A stretch of 64,000 nucleotides of DNA, taken from contig JASBRL010000096.1 of assembly GCA_030149475.1 (NCBI GenBank), positions 62,001 to 126,000 of the forward strand, read 5' to 3'. Of this stretch, positions 10,369-21,940 are shown in pieces (position 1 is the stretch's first letter; every line of letters starts with the position of its first letter). A program made the translations under genes and the position numbers. The notes beneath the pieces are model-generated. The model worked only from the letters and a program-made list of their open reading frames with translations. It was not told the origin of the DNA and did no database searches. The DNA comes from Marinobacter sp. (GTDB lineage Bacteria; Pseudomonadota; Gammaproteobacteria; Pseudomonadales; Oleiphilaceae).

Positions 10369-11454
10369 ATGGCTGATTCAAGACAACGACCGGCCAGCAC
10401 CCGGCGCAGAGCCGGGAAGGCAGCCTCGCGGGTTTCCGGTCGCTCCGGTCCAGAGCTGCGGAATGCAGAGTCTGCGGAGGCTGATCAGAGCTTTCGCAGC
10501 CCGGTTCAGTGGTCCACCATTGATGCTGACGAGGCAGGTCAGCGACTGGACAACTATTTGTTGGCACGCACCCGGGGTGTCCCCCGGAGTCTGATCTATC
10601 GGGTTATTCGAAAGGGTGAAGTACGTATCAACAAGGGTCGGGTGCGGCCGGATACCAGGCTCAAGGCAGGCGACCAGGTCCGTATCCCGCCGATGACCCA
10701 GACGCATCAGGCGCCATCAGCCGCGCCCGGCAGTCGAGTGCAGGGAGTGATGGAGGCTGCCGTGGTGTTTGAAGACGAGCACATGCTGGTGGTCAACAAG
10801 CCCTCCGGTATTGCCGTCCACGGTGGTAGCGGGCTGGAGTTCGGGCTGATCGAGGTGCTCCGGGCTGCCCGGCCGGACGCCCGCTTTCTGGAATTGGTCC
10901 ATCGTCTTGACCGGGACACCTCTGGTCTGGTGATGGTGGCGAAAAAGCGGGCGGCCTTGCGCTTTCTGCAGGAGGAATTGAGGCAGAGGCGCGTTCGCAA
11001 GCGCTACCATGCGCTGGTGGAGGGTATCTGGTCGGTCTCGGTTGATCGTGTTGATGCACCGCTGTTGCGATTCGAGCTCAAGTCCGGAGAGCGTCGGGTG
11101 AAGGTCGATGAAGCCGGCAAGGCCTCGCTGACCCATTATCAGGTGCTGGCGACCTTCGGGGGGTATTCGCTGGTGGAGGCATCGCCGGTAAGCGGGCGGA
11201 CTCACCAGATTCGCGTACATTGTGTGTATGCCGGTCATCCGATTGCGGGTGACGACAAGTATATGGATGATGTCAGCCTCAAGGCATTCCGGGACGCCGG
11301 TGGCCAGCGTTTGATGCTGCATGCCCGGGCGCTGACGTTCACTCATCCGGGCAGTGGCCAGGCGATGTCGCTGAAAGCAGAATACGATGACGCCTTCGCG
11401 CAGATGTTGCAGGTACTGACCGCTCGCCAGTCAGCGTCCGGCCACCGGCACTGA
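10369..11454 (+). CDS. rluC: 23S rRNA pseudouridine synthase, RluC/D family
   Basis: S4 domain (RLDNYLLARTRGVPRSLIYRVIRKGEVRINKGRV) plus RluA-type catalytic motif HRLDRDTSGLVMVAKK; divergent from rne as commonly seen. Confidence 0.93.
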   Translation: MADSRQRPASTRRRAGKAASRVSGRSGPELRNAESAEADQSFRSPVQWSTIDADEAGQRLDNYLLARTRGVPRSLIYRVIRKGEVRINKGRVRPDTRLKAGDQVRIPPMTQTHQAPSAAPGSRVQGVMEAAVVFEDEHMLVVNKPSGIAVHGGSGLEFGLIEVLRAARPDARFLELVHRLDRDTSGLVMVAKKRAALRFLQEELRQRRVRKRYHALVEGIWSVSVDRVDAPLLRFELKSGERRVKVDEAGKASLTHYQVLATFGGYSLVEASPVSGRTHQIRVHCVYAGHPIAGDDKYMDDVSLKAFRDAGGQRLMLHARALTFTHPGSGQAMSLKAEYDDAFAQMLQVLTARQSASGHRH

Positions 11455-11518
11455 TTCGAATAACCCCACCGAGGCCGTTGTAGAACAGCTGTCTCACACG
11501 ATCGAGAGGTTCGTATCG

Positions 11519-12166
11519 ATGGCAGTACAGGTCGCTATTTTCGACTGGGACGGGACGCTTGTGGACTCAGTGGAGCACATCGCGGAGAGTTTGCATCAGG
11601 CTGCGACAGAGTTGGGCTATCCGGCGCTTGAGCGGGAGGCCTACCGGAACATTATCGGGCTGGGGATGGTCGAGGCGCTGGACATGTTATACCCGGGTAT
11701 CAGCCGGGATCAGATGAACGAGATCCGTCAGGGCTATGGGCGTTATTTTTTTGCCAAGGAAACAACGCCGCAGCAGGTCTTTGCGGGCATGACTGAGATG
11801 CTGGCGGATCTGCGCACCGCGGGCAAAGGGTGTGCGGTCGCGACGGGCAAGAGTCGCCGAGGCCTGGAGGGTGCGCTGGTTTCCAGCGGGCTGGGGCCTT
11901 ATTTTGATCTGACCCGATGCGCGGATGAGACCCGCTCCAAGCCGGATCCGACCATGCTGAACGAGATTCTGAAGCACTACGGGCTGCGGCCCGAGCAGGC
12001 AGTGATGATCGGCGATACAGTTTACGATATGGACATGGCGCAGCGCATTGGCATGCCCGCCATCGGCGTCGAATGGGGCGTTCATGATCGTGAGGCGCTC
12101 GGTCGATTCGCGCCGCTGGCTGTGGTTGACTCGGTCGCGGAGCTCAGGGCAGCACTGGGGATATGA
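11519..12166 (+). CDS. HAD-IA family hydrolase (phosphoglycolate phosphatase-like)
   Basis: FDWDGTLVDS motif I, KPDPTML and MIGDTVYDMDMA later motifs. Confidence 0.92.
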   Translation: MAVQVAIFDWDGTLVDSVEHIAESLHQAATELGYPALEREAYRNIIGLGMVEALDMLYPGISRDQMNEIRQGYGRYFFAKETTPQQVFAGMTEMLADLRTAGKGCAVATGKSRRGLEGALVSSGLGPYFDLTRCADETRSKPDPTMLNEILKHYGLRPEQAVMIGDTVYDMDMAQRIGMPAIGVEWGVHDREALGRFAPLAVVDSVAELRAALGI

Positions 12167-12221
12167 GTGACGGGGATTCGTCTCCGCAATAAAAGTGGAA
12201 CCTTGGTTAAGGGATGGGCAG

Positions 12222-13229
12222 ATGTCAGAGTGGGAATCCGATAAGAACCCGGGATGGGGAACGCCGGCGCAATCGTCGTCGGGCGCGTCGAGCGAGCAGG
12301 GTCGGGAAAGCAAACTGGTCGAAAAGCTCGTCCACGGGCTGCAGTCCGAGCAGCGCAAGAGCCGGCGCTGGGGCATCTTTTTCAAGCTGCTGACGTTTGT
12401 CTATCTGTTTGCTCTGCTGTTCGTCCTCAACCTGCCCATTGGTGACCAGCTCAAATCCGAGACCACAGAGCACACAGCAGTTATTGATGTGGACGGCCCC
12501 ATTGCCGCCGACAAGAATGCCAGCGCCGACAATATCATTGATTCGTTGCGGGAGGCATTCGACAACGACGCCGCCAAAGCGATCATTCTGCGAATAAACA
12601 GCCCGGGCGGCAGCCCGGTTCAGGCGGGTTACGTCTACGATGAAATCAAACGCCTGCGGGATCTTCATCCTGACAAGAAGGTCTACGCGGTGGTTGCTGA
12701 TATTGGTGCCTCCGGGGCTTACTACATTGCCGCGGCCGCCGATGAAATCTACGCTGACAAAGCCAGTCTGGTGGGTTCGATCGGAGTGATCGCCGGCGGC
12801 TTCGGATTCACCGGTATCATGGACAAGCTGGGCGTGGAGCGGCGGCTTTATACCTCGGGCAAGCACAAGGCATTTCTTGACCCGTTCTCACCGGAGAAAA
12901 GCGAGGAAGTTACCTTCTGGAAGCAGGTGCTTGACACTACGCATCGTCAGTTTATCGAGCAGGTCAAAAAGGGGCGTGGAGATCGCCTGGCTGATGACCC
13001 AAGGCTGTTCTCCGGGCTGATATGGACTGGTGAGCAGGCGCTGGACCTGGGCCTGATTGACGGCCTGGGCAGCGCCCGCTCTGTGGCTCGCGAGGTCGTG
13101 GGCGAGAAGGAGCTGGTTGATTACACGCACAAGGCTTCCCGCGTCCAGCAACTGGTAGACCGGTTCGGGGCGTCTGCTGGCAGTGCCGCGCTGGATCAGT
13201 TGCTCGAGTCCCGCCTGGAGTTACGGTAG
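12222..13229 (+). CDS. sppA: S49 family signal peptide peptidase SppA-like
   Basis: INSPGGSPVQAGYVYDEI, ADIGASGAYYIAAAADEIYADKASLVGSIGVI; one TM helix near the N-terminus. Confidence 0.92.
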   Translation: MSEWESDKNPGWGTPAQSSSGASSEQGRESKLVEKLVHGLQSEQRKSRRWGIFFKLLTFVYLFALLFVLNLPIGDQLKSETTEHTAVIDVDGPIAADKNASADNIIDSLREAFDNDAAKAIILRINSPGGSPVQAGYVYDEIKRLRDLHPDKKVYAVVADIGASGAYYIAAAADEIYADKASLVGSIGVIAGGFGFTGIMDKLGVERRLYTSGKHKAFLDPFSPEKSEEVTFWKQVLDTTHRQFIEQVKKGRGDRLADDPRLFSGLIWTGEQALDLGLIDGLGSARSVAREVVGEKELVDYTHKASRVQQLVDRFGASAGSAALDQLLESRLELR

Positions 13230-13912
13230 GCCTCGCTCAGCACGTCGAGGCCGCGGGCGCGAAGCAGGGCGTTGAGGGCGATCAACGGGAGTCCGATCAG
13301 GGTGTTGGGGTCGCGTCCCTCCAGGCGGCTGAACAGGCCGATACCGAGTCCTTCCATTTTGAAGCTGCCGGCGCAGTCGTAGGGCTGCTCTGTTTCGAGG
13401 TAATGATGAATGTCCTGATCAGACAGGGTGCGGAAATGCACTACGAAGGATTCGCATAACTGGTCGAGGCGGCGCGTTCCGGTGTCCAGCAGGGCCAGCC
13501 CGGTATAGAACGTTATGGCGCGTCCGTTGCATCGACGGAGCTGATCGCGGGCTGTTTCGTAGTCTCCTGGTTTGTTGATCGGAACGCCATCGGGGCCGGC
13601 GGCAGTCTGGTCGGAGCCGATGACCCAGTGGCGGCTGAATTGTGCCTGCAGTGCTGATGCCTTCGCCACAGCCAGTCGCGTGGCCAGGTGCTCGGCCGAT
13701 TCGCCTGGCTGGGGTTGTTCATCGACATTCGGGCTGGCGCACTCGAAGTCAAGTCCCAGCTTGCCTAGCAGTGCCTTGCGGTAGGGTGAGGGTGAGGATG
13801 AAGCGAGGACGAGATTGTGTAGTGGGGCACGCGGCGGTCCTGTCGGCCTGTCGGGTCGGCCTGTCAGTGAGTACAAACCCGTAATTGTGAACCGCCGGCG
13901 AGCGCGCTGCAA
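13196..13912 (-). CDS. yceF: Maf/YceF-type nucleotide pyrophosphatase (start probably internal, near LHNLVLASSSP)
   Basis: LVLASSSPSPYRKALLGKLGLDFECASPNVDE and WVIGSDQTA; located next to yceD-rpmF as is typical. Confidence 0.9.
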   Translation of the reverse strand: MQRARRRFTITGLYSLTGRPDRPTGPPRAPLHNLVLASSSPSPYRKALLGKLGLDFECASPNVDEQPQPGESAEHLATRLAVAKASALQAQFSRHWVIGSDQTAAGPDGVPINKPGDYETARDQLRRCNGRAITFYTGLALLDTGTRRLDQLCESFVVHFRTLSDQDIHHYLETEQPYDCAGSFKMEGLGIGLFSRLEGRDPNTLIGLPLIALNALLRARGLDVLSEAYRNSRRDSSN

Positions 13913-13958
13913 CGAAGTCTTTGACAGGGGGGCGCCAGGTCCCTAAAATTGCGCGCCT

Positions 13959-14513
13959 ATGTCAAACGCCGAGTTGCCCAGGTCTGTCGATCCGTTCCGT
14001 TTAGCGGAGCAAGAAAGTACGCTTGAGGGCCGTATTCCTCTGGAGCGGCTGGCCCGGCTTGCCGATTGTTTGTGGGATGATCAGCCGCCAGAGGCATCGC
14101 AGTCGTGCCAGGTTGTCCTCACCTTCGGCAAGGACGACGAGCGCCGACGGATTGTGTCCGGACGGGTTGAGGCGACCGTCACGATGCAGTGTCAGCGTTG
14201 TATGGGGCCCATGCCGGTAAGACTGATGTCCGTTTTCAGTCTGGGTCTGGTGACCAGTGACGAGCAGGCCCGGCAATTGCCGAAAGAGCTGGAGCCGTTT
14301 CTGACGGATGACTTCCGGGCTGATCTCTGGTCCATGGTCGAGGATGAACTGCTGCTGGTGCTGCCGCCATTCCCGCTTCATGAGCGGGATGACTGTCCGG
14401 CAACTGAGACACTGGAAGCACTGGAGCCTGATCATTCCGCTCCGGTGCCGGATGAGGAAGCGCGAGAGAACCCGTTCAGCGTGCTGGCGGACCTCAAGTC
14501 AAAAAAGCATTGA
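13959..14513 (+). CDS. yceD: YceD family (DUF177) protein
   Basis: VEATVTMQCQRCMGPMPVRL motif; immediately upstream of rpmF. Confidence 0.92.
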   Translation: MSNAELPRSVDPFRLAEQESTLEGRIPLERLARLADCLWDDQPPEASQSCQVVLTFGKDDERRRIVSGRVEATVTMQCQRCMGPMPVRLMSVFSLGLVTSDEQARQLPKELEPFLTDDFRADLWSMVEDELLLVLPPFPLHERDDCPATETLEALEPDHSAPVPDEEARENPFSVLADLKSKKH

Positions 14514-14594
14514 TAACGGGAGTGGCTGTTTGGGATCGCCCGGCTCGCCACTCGGATTTTATGAACGCACGAAGTTTAGGTCAGGAGTAACACC

Positions 14595-14774
14595 ATGGCT
14601 GTACAGCAAAACCGAAAGACCCGCTCCAAGCGTGGCATGCGTCGTGCTCACGACGCTCTGAGTGCGGCGACTCTGTCGACCGATTCCACCACCGGTGAAG
14701 TTCATCGGCGGCATCATGTCTCTCCCGACGGTTTTTACCGTGGCAAGCAGGTTGTTGAAGCTCGCGACGAGTAA
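14595..14774 (+). CDS. rpmF: 50S ribosomal protein L32
   Basis: My translation: [59 protein letters not shown] (59 aa). Absent from the supplied ORF track because of its size. Confidence 0.98.
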   Translation: MAVQQNRKTRSKRGMRRAHDALSAATLSTDSTTGEVHRRHHVSPDGFYRGKQVVEARDE

Positions 14775-14816
14775 GCAGTGAGTACGGCTGCGCCTGTCCT
14801 GTCGGCCGGACCGGCC

Positions 14817-15818
14817 ATGAGTAGCGTCACCCTGGCAATCGATGCGATGAGCGGCGACCGGGGCCCGGCTGTCGCGGTTGCTGCTGCACAGGATGCTGTC
14901 CGTCGTAATGAGGCCCTGAGTCTGATTCTGGTGGGAAACCAGAATGAGCTCACGGCCTTGTTGCGTTCTGGGCATCCCCGAATCCGCTTCGTGGAGGCCA
15001 CTGATGTGGTGCTCATGAACGAGCGGCCTTCCCACGCATTGCGGCACAAGCAGAATTCCTCCATGGCGGTCGCGTTGCAGTTGGTGCGCGATGGCCACGC
15101 CCAGGGCTGTGTCAGTGCTGGCAACACCGGCGCCCTGATGGTGTTTGGTCGGTCCATTCTGCGCATGTATCCTGGCATCGAGCGCCCTGCCATTACCAAG
15201 CTGATTCCCTCCTTGCGCGGTCGGTGCCATGTTCTGGATCTGGGTGCGAATGTCGATGCGACGGCGGAAAACCTTTATCAGTATGCCCTGATGGGCTCCC
15301 TCATGGCGACCGCGGTTAATGACCTTCCCGAGCCGAGGATCGCCCTGTTGAACGTCGGGGAAGAAGAAATCAAGGGCAACGAGCAGGTTCGCCTGGCATC
15401 TCACATGCTGGCCCAGAGTGACACCCTGAACTACATTGGGTATGTGGAAGGCAGTGACCTGTTCCGGGATGTGGCCGATGTGGTTGTTTGTGACGGCTTT
15501 GTGGGCAATGTCGCTCTGAAGACTGGTGAAGGTGTTGCCGGCCTGCTGATTGAATTGCTGGAGCAGGCATTCAGCCGCAATCTTTACGGTCGCTTCGTTG
15601 GTTGGCTGGCCAGGCCAATTCTCGGCCGGGTGCTCAGGCTGATGGACCCTGCACGGCATAACGGTGCGAGCCTGCTGGGCTTACAGGGCGTGGTTATCAA
15701 GAGCCACGGCAACGCGAGCGAACGGGCGATGCTGTCGGCGATTGAGCAGGCGGTTCGTGAAGTGCAGCTGGAGGTGCCCAGACGGATCAACGAACGCCTC
15801 GACGATCTGTTGCTCTGA
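14817..15818 (+). CDS. plsX: Phosphate acyltransferase PlsX
   Basis: VTLAIDAMSGDRGPAVAVAAAQDAV and DLGANVDATAENLYQYALMG. An alternative GTG start lies at 14778. Confidence 0.96.
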   Translation: MSSVTLAIDAMSGDRGPAVAVAAAQDAVRRNEALSLILVGNQNELTALLRSGHPRIRFVEATDVVLMNERPSHALRHKQNSSMAVALQLVRDGHAQGCVSAGNTGALMVFGRSILRMYPGIERPAITKLIPSLRGRCHVLDLGANVDATAENLYQYALMGSLMATAVNDLPEPRIALLNVGEEEIKGNEQVRLASHMLAQSDTLNYIGYVEGSDLFRDVADVVVCDGFVGNVALKTGEGVAGLLIELLEQAFSRNLYGRFVGWLARPILGRVLRLMDPARHNGASLLGLQGVVIKSHGNASERAMLSAIEQAVREVQLEVPRRINERLDDLLL

Positions 15819-15896
15819 CCGTCCCGCGCCCGGCAGCGGCTCCCTTGTACTATTGGCTAATCTCCGTATACGGACAATAACGGTAAGATCGCAACT

Positions 15897-16835
15897 ATGA
15901 AATCAGCCTTTATTTTTCCAGGTCAGGGTTCACAGTCAGTCGGCATGCTGAGCAGTGCCGCTGAAAGCTGGCCTATTGTCCAACGAACATTTTCCGAAGC
16001 CTCACAGGTGTTGGGTTATGACCTGTGGGACTTGTGCCGGAATGGTCCGGCAGAAGAGCTCGGCAAGACTGCGAATACCCAGCCAGCACTGCTGACTGCC
16101 AGTGTCGCGCTCTGGCGGCAGTGGTTTGTGGCAGGGGGAGAATCGCCGCAGATGCTCGCAGGTCATAGTCTGGGTGAGTACAGCGCCCTGGTTGCGGCTG
16201 AAAGCCTGAATTTTTTCGATGCCGTTCGTCTGGTTCGATTGCGTGGCGAGCTGATGCAGACTGCAGTCCCGGCAGGGGAGGGCAGTATGGCCGCCATTCT
16301 CGGTCTTGAGGATAATGACGTCGTCGCCGTCTGTGCGGAAGCGGCTGGCGATGATGTTGTTTCCGCGGTAAATTTCAATGCCCCGGGCCAGGTCGTGATT
16401 GCGGGCTCTACGGCCGCCGTTGAGCGAGCCATCGAGGCCTGCAAGGCTCGCGGTGCTCGCAAGGCGATGCCTTTGCCCGTCAGCGTGCCGTCTCATTGCG
16501 CACTGATGAAAGGTGCGGCTGATGATCTGGCCAGGGCGCTGGATGAAGTGCGCTTTAATGATGCTGTCATCCCGGTGGTTCAGAATGTTTCGGCTCGTGC
16601 TGAGCAGAATAGCGACGTACTGAAGGAAAATCTCGTGCGTCAGCTCTATTCACCGGTGCTGTGGACCGATTCGGTTCGTACCCTCATTGAAGATGGCGTC
16701 AGTCAGGCCGTAGAGTGTGGTGCCGGGAAGGTGCTGGCCGGCCTCATCAAACGGATCGACAAGAGCCTTCAGGTGCACAGTATCGAGACTCCCGACTCGC
16801 TCAACGCAACGCTGGCTGGCCTGAAGGCTGACTAG
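15897..16835 (+). CDS. fabD: Malonyl-CoA:ACP transacylase
   Basis: FIFPGQGSQSVGM and active site GHSLGEYSALVAA. Confidence 0.98.
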   Translation: MKSAFIFPGQGSQSVGMLSSAAESWPIVQRTFSEASQVLGYDLWDLCRNGPAEELGKTANTQPALLTASVALWRQWFVAGGESPQMLAGHSLGEYSALVAAESLNFFDAVRLVRLRGELMQTAVPAGEGSMAAILGLEDNDVVAVCAEAAGDDVVSAVNFNAPGQVVIAGSTAAVERAIEACKARGARKAMPLPVSVPSHCALMKGAADDLARALDEVRFNDAVIPVVQNVSARAEQNSDVLKENLVRQLYSPVLWTDSVRTLIEDGVSQAVECGAGKVLAGLIKRIDKSLQVHSIETPDSLNATLAGLKAD

Positions 16836-16903
16836 AAAGTTCATGAACAGCCCCGGATCTGATTTTCAGTGGGGCTAAATGCACGACGGAAAGGGAAATC
16901 TCC

Positions 16904-17647
16904 ATGTCTCTTGAAGGCAAAACCGCCCTTGTGACCGGTGCGACCCGTGGTATTGGTAAAGCCATCGCGCGGGCGCTCGCTGAACAGGGCGCAAGAGTGG
17001 TGGGTACGGCGACCAGTGCCGGCGGTGCCGAGTCCATTTCGGCCGAGTTCAAGGCGAACGGCCTCGATGGCTTTGGTATCGTCATGAATGTTGCCGATCC
17101 CGCCAGCGTTGAGGCCGGGTTAAAGCAGATTGCAGAGGAAGCGGGCGCGCCCTTGATTCTGGTCAACAACGCGGGCATTACTCGTGATAACCTGTTAATG
17201 AGGATGAAAGATGATGACTGGGCGTCGGTTGTTGAAACCAACATGTCCAGCGTCTTTCGTACCAGTAAGGCTGTCCTGCGGGGCATGGCCAAGGCACGCT
17301 GGGGCAGGATCATCAACATCAGCTCGGTGGTTGCCGGTATGGGCAATCCCGGACAGGCCAACTACTGCGCTGCCAAGGCAGGCATAGAGGGCTTCACTCG
17401 CAGTCTGGCGAAGGAAATGAGTAATCGCGGCATTACCGCCAATTGTGTCGCGCCCGGGTTTATTGATACGGATATGACCCGAAAACTGGACGACAAACAA
17501 CGCGAGGCTATGCTGGAAGTCATACCGGCTGGTCGTTTGGGTAATCCTGAGGAAGTGGCCGCGGTGGTCGCGTTCCTTGCATCTGAGCCCGCCGGTTATG
17601 TGACAGGGGAGACCATTCACGTAAACGGTGGTATGTTCATGGGGTAG
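16904..17647 (+). CDS. fabG: 3-oxoacyl-ACP reductase
   Basis: SDR motif TGATRGIGKAIA, catalytic YCAAKAG, C-term GETIHVNGGMFM. Confidence 0.98.
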   Translation: MSLEGKTALVTGATRGIGKAIARALAEQGARVVGTATSAGGAESISAEFKANGLDGFGIVMNVADPASVEAGLKQIAEEAGAPLILVNNAGITRDNLLMRMKDDDWASVVETNMSSVFRTSKAVLRGMAKARWGRIINISSVVAGMGNPGQANYCAAKAGIEGFTRSLAKEMSNRGITANCVAPGFIDTDMTRKLDDKQREAMLEVIPAGRLGNPEEVAAVVAFLASEPAGYVTGETIHVNGGMFMG

Positions 17648-17697
17648 CAGGTCACTGCAAGCCCTTGCAGCGCAAGACTTTCGACAGACGGCCCTGC

Positions 17698-17726
17698 TTG
17701 TGTGCAGGAAGGGTTTAAACTAAACT
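17698..17726 (+). promoter_or_regulatory. Candidate sigma70-like promoter internal to the fab operon, driving acpP
   Basis: TTGTGT (17698-17703), N17, TAAACT (17721-17726), upstream of acpP. Confidence 0.4.
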
Positions 17727-17769
17727 GGCAACCCGATTGTTGCTTGGTTGACATCAAAGTGAGGAAATT

Positions 17770-18003
17770 ATGAGTACAGTTGAAGAGCGCGTAAAGAAGA
17801 TCGTTTGTGAACAACTGGGCGTGAAAGAGTCCGAAGTTCAGAACTCGTCTTCTTTTGTAGAGGACCTTGGCGCTGACTCACTGGACACCGTTGAGCTGGT
17901 CATGGCACTCGAGGAAGAGTTTGAAACCGAGATTCCTGACGAAGAAGCGGAGAAGCTCGCCAGTGTTCAGAATGCGATCGACTACATCGTCGCGCATACC
18001 TGA
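17770..18003 (+). CDS. acpP: Acyl carrier protein
   Basis: 77 aa with phosphopantetheine site [19 protein letters not shown]. Confidence 0.99.
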   Translation: MSTVEERVKKIVCEQLGVKESEVQNSSSFVEDLGADSLDTVELVMALEEEFETEIPDEEAEKLASVQNAIDYIVAHT

Positions 18004-18031
18004 TACTCTGCAAGATTCTTACGCCAAGCAT

Positions 18032-18070
18032 AAGCCGTCCTGACGAGAGCCGAGGGACGGCTTTTTTATT
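18032..18070 (+). terminator. Rho-independent terminator after acpP
   Basis: AAGCCGTCC..GGGACGGCTTTTTTATT. Confidence 0.8.
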
Positions 18071-18131
18071 GGCGGAATAGTGACTGGATGGGATTTGTGC
18101 CTCGCGCACTGGGTATCAGGTGAAATGCATT

Positions 18132-19379
18132 ATGGCTAAACGACGTGTTGTTATCACAGGTCTTGGCATGCTTTCCCCGCTTGGGAACGATGTTGCAACC
18201 TCCTGGGCGGGGGTCAAAGCAGGACGCAGCGGTGTTGGTCCGATCGAACGGTTTGATACCGAAGGCTACAACACCAAAATCGGTGGTGCGATCAGGGATC
18301 TTGACCTGGGCAAGTATCTGTCCCCTAAAGACGCACGCAAGATGGATGCGTTCCTGCACTACGGTCTGATCGCTGCTCAGGAAGCGGTTGAGCACAGTGG
18401 GCTGGAGCAGTTTGACGAGCTTGACCGTGAACGGGTTGGTGTGGCAATCGGGTCCGGCATTGGCGGACTGGAATTTATCGAGAAAAACGTGCTGGTCATG
18501 GCACAAAGCGGTCCCCGCAAGGTGTCACCCTTCTTCGTGCCCGCCACGGTGATCAACATGATTGCCGGTAATGTGGCCATTCGCTTTGGCTATCAGGGTC
18601 CGAACATTGCCATCACCACGGCCTGCACAACCGGTACCCACAATATCGGCTATGCCGCCCGTACCATCATGTATGGTGATGCCGATGTGATGCTCGCCGG
18701 TGGTGCTGAAATGGCGACCACGCGGACCGGTATCGCCGCCTTCGGCGCTGCCCGCGCCTTGTCCACACGCAATGACGAGCCGGAAAAGGCCAGCCGACCC
18801 TGGGACAAGGGACGGGATGGTTTTGTGCTCAGCGATGGCGCTGGCGTGCTGGTACTGGAAGACCTCGAGCACGCCCGCCGCCGGGGCGCCACCATCTACG
18901 GCGAAGTGATCGGTTTCGGCATGAGCGATGACGCCCATCACATTACCTCCCCGCCTGAAGCGGGTGAAGGGGCACAGAGAGCCATGAAAAATGCCCTGCG
19001 CGATGCCGGGGTTGAGGCGTCGGACATTGATTACATCAATGCCCACGGAACCTCAACACAGGTGGGTGATCTGGCTGAAGTGGCGGCGGTGAAGCAGGTC
19101 TTTGGCAATCATGCCTACAAACTCGCGGTCAGCAGTACCAAATCGATGACCGGCCATCTGCTGGGCGCCGCCGGGGCGGTCGAGGCCATTTTCTCGGTGC
19201 TTGCGTTGAAAGACAGCCTGTTGCCGCCCACCATTAACCTGGATGAGCCCGATGAAGGCTGTGATCTGGATTTCGTTCCTCACACCAGCCGTCAGGCGGA
19301 TCTCCGTCTGACCCTGTCGAATTCGTTTGGCTTCGGTGGCACTAACGGAACCCTGATTTTCCGTCGCTTTGAAGACTGA
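18132..19379 (+). CDS. fabF: Beta-ketoacyl-ACP synthase II
   Basis: [51 protein letters not shown]. Confidence 0.98.
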   Translation: MAKRRVVITGLGMLSPLGNDVATSWAGVKAGRSGVGPIERFDTEGYNTKIGGAIRDLDLGKYLSPKDARKMDAFLHYGLIAAQEAVEHSGLEQFDELDRERVGVAIGSGIGGLEFIEKNVLVMAQSGPRKVSPFFVPATVINMIAGNVAIRFGYQGPNIAITTACTTGTHNIGYAARTIMYGDADVMLAGGAEMATTRTGIAAFGAARALSTRNDEPEKASRPWDKGRDGFVLSDGAGVLVLEDLEHARRRGATIYGEVIGFGMSDDAHHITSPPEAGEGAQRAMKNALRDAGVEASDIDYINAHGTSTQVGDLAEVAAVKQVFGNHAYKLAVSSTKSMTGHLLGAAGAVEAIFSVLALKDSLLPPTINLDEPDEGCDLDFVPHTSRQADLRLTLSNSFGFGGTNGTLIFRRFED

Positions 19380-19385
19380 ACCCCG

Positions 19386-20195
19386 ATGGTCATGCTGGTA
19401 TGGGGAGATGGTGGCCAGATTCCGACAGATGATCGCGGACTGGCCTATGGCGATGGCTTATTCGAAACGATCCGGGTAAGCCGCCATTCCCCGACACTGC
19501 GTCAGCGGCATATGCAACGTCTGCTGACGGGTGCGGCGTGCCTGAAAATTCCGCTGATGGCCTCCGATCTGGAGGCAGCGGTTAATAGCGCATTGGCGCG
19601 ATACCGGCGTGACACCGACTGGGTACTAAAGCTGATTCTTACCCGGGGCAGTGGGGGGCGAGGCTATACGCCCACGGCGACGCCTGCTCCCAGACTCATC
19701 GCCAGTGCCCATGACATGCCAACCCTGCCTGACCCGGCAGGCGTGTCGGTCTGTCTGTCCGACTGGAGTGCCCAGGTGTCAGGCCCTTTTGCCGGACTGA
19801 AAACGCTCAATCGATTGCCTCAGGTGATGGCCAGCGAAGCGATGCCAGCCGGCTGCTATGAGGCCATCATGTGCGATGAGGTCGGTCGAATGCTGGAGGG
19901 CACGCGCACTAACCTGTTCCTGCGTATCGGCGAGCGCTGGTTGACGCCCCCGGCAAGCCAACTGGCCGTGTCTGGCGTTATGCGGGCTGAAGTGATGGCA
20001 CGTCTGGCACAGCAGGGCGAACCGGTGTTTGAGCAGCCGTTGCCGACGGCACTGATGGAGCACGAGGACTGTCGTGGTCTGGTGCTGGTAAACAGTGTGG
20101 TCGGGGCGGTATCGGTGCGTCAGGTCGGAACCCTGCGGTTGCCTGTCGATGCCGGCCTTGCGACAATCACCGGCCACGCCTTTTTGATGGAATAG
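19386..20195 (+). CDS. pabC: Aminodeoxychorismate lyase
   Basis: Class IV PLP fold: DDRGLAYGDGLFETIRV, LKTLNRLPQVMA; between fabF and mltG. Confidence 0.93.
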   Translation: MVMLVWGDGGQIPTDDRGLAYGDGLFETIRVSRHSPTLRQRHMQRLLTGAACLKIPLMASDLEAAVNSALARYRRDTDWVLKLILTRGSGGRGYTPTATPAPRLIASAHDMPTLPDPAGVSVCLSDWSAQVSGPFAGLKTLNRLPQVMASEAMPAGCYEAIMCDEVGRMLEGTRTNLFLRIGERWLTPPASQLAVSGVMRAEVMARLAQQGEPVFEQPLPTALMEHEDCRGLVLVNSVVGAVSVRQVGTLRLPVDAGLATITGHAFLME

Positions 20196-20200
20196 TTCGT

Positions 20201-21891
<1,691 letters not shown>

Positions 21892-21940
21892 GCCGGAATA
21901 CCCCTTCCGTGCATCTGTTGGCCTGGTCTGTTTTAATAGT

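Noticed and set aside
14559-15659. 366-aa frame antisense to rpmF/plsX
   Set aside because: Shadow ORF; rpmF and plsX on the plus strand are unambiguous.
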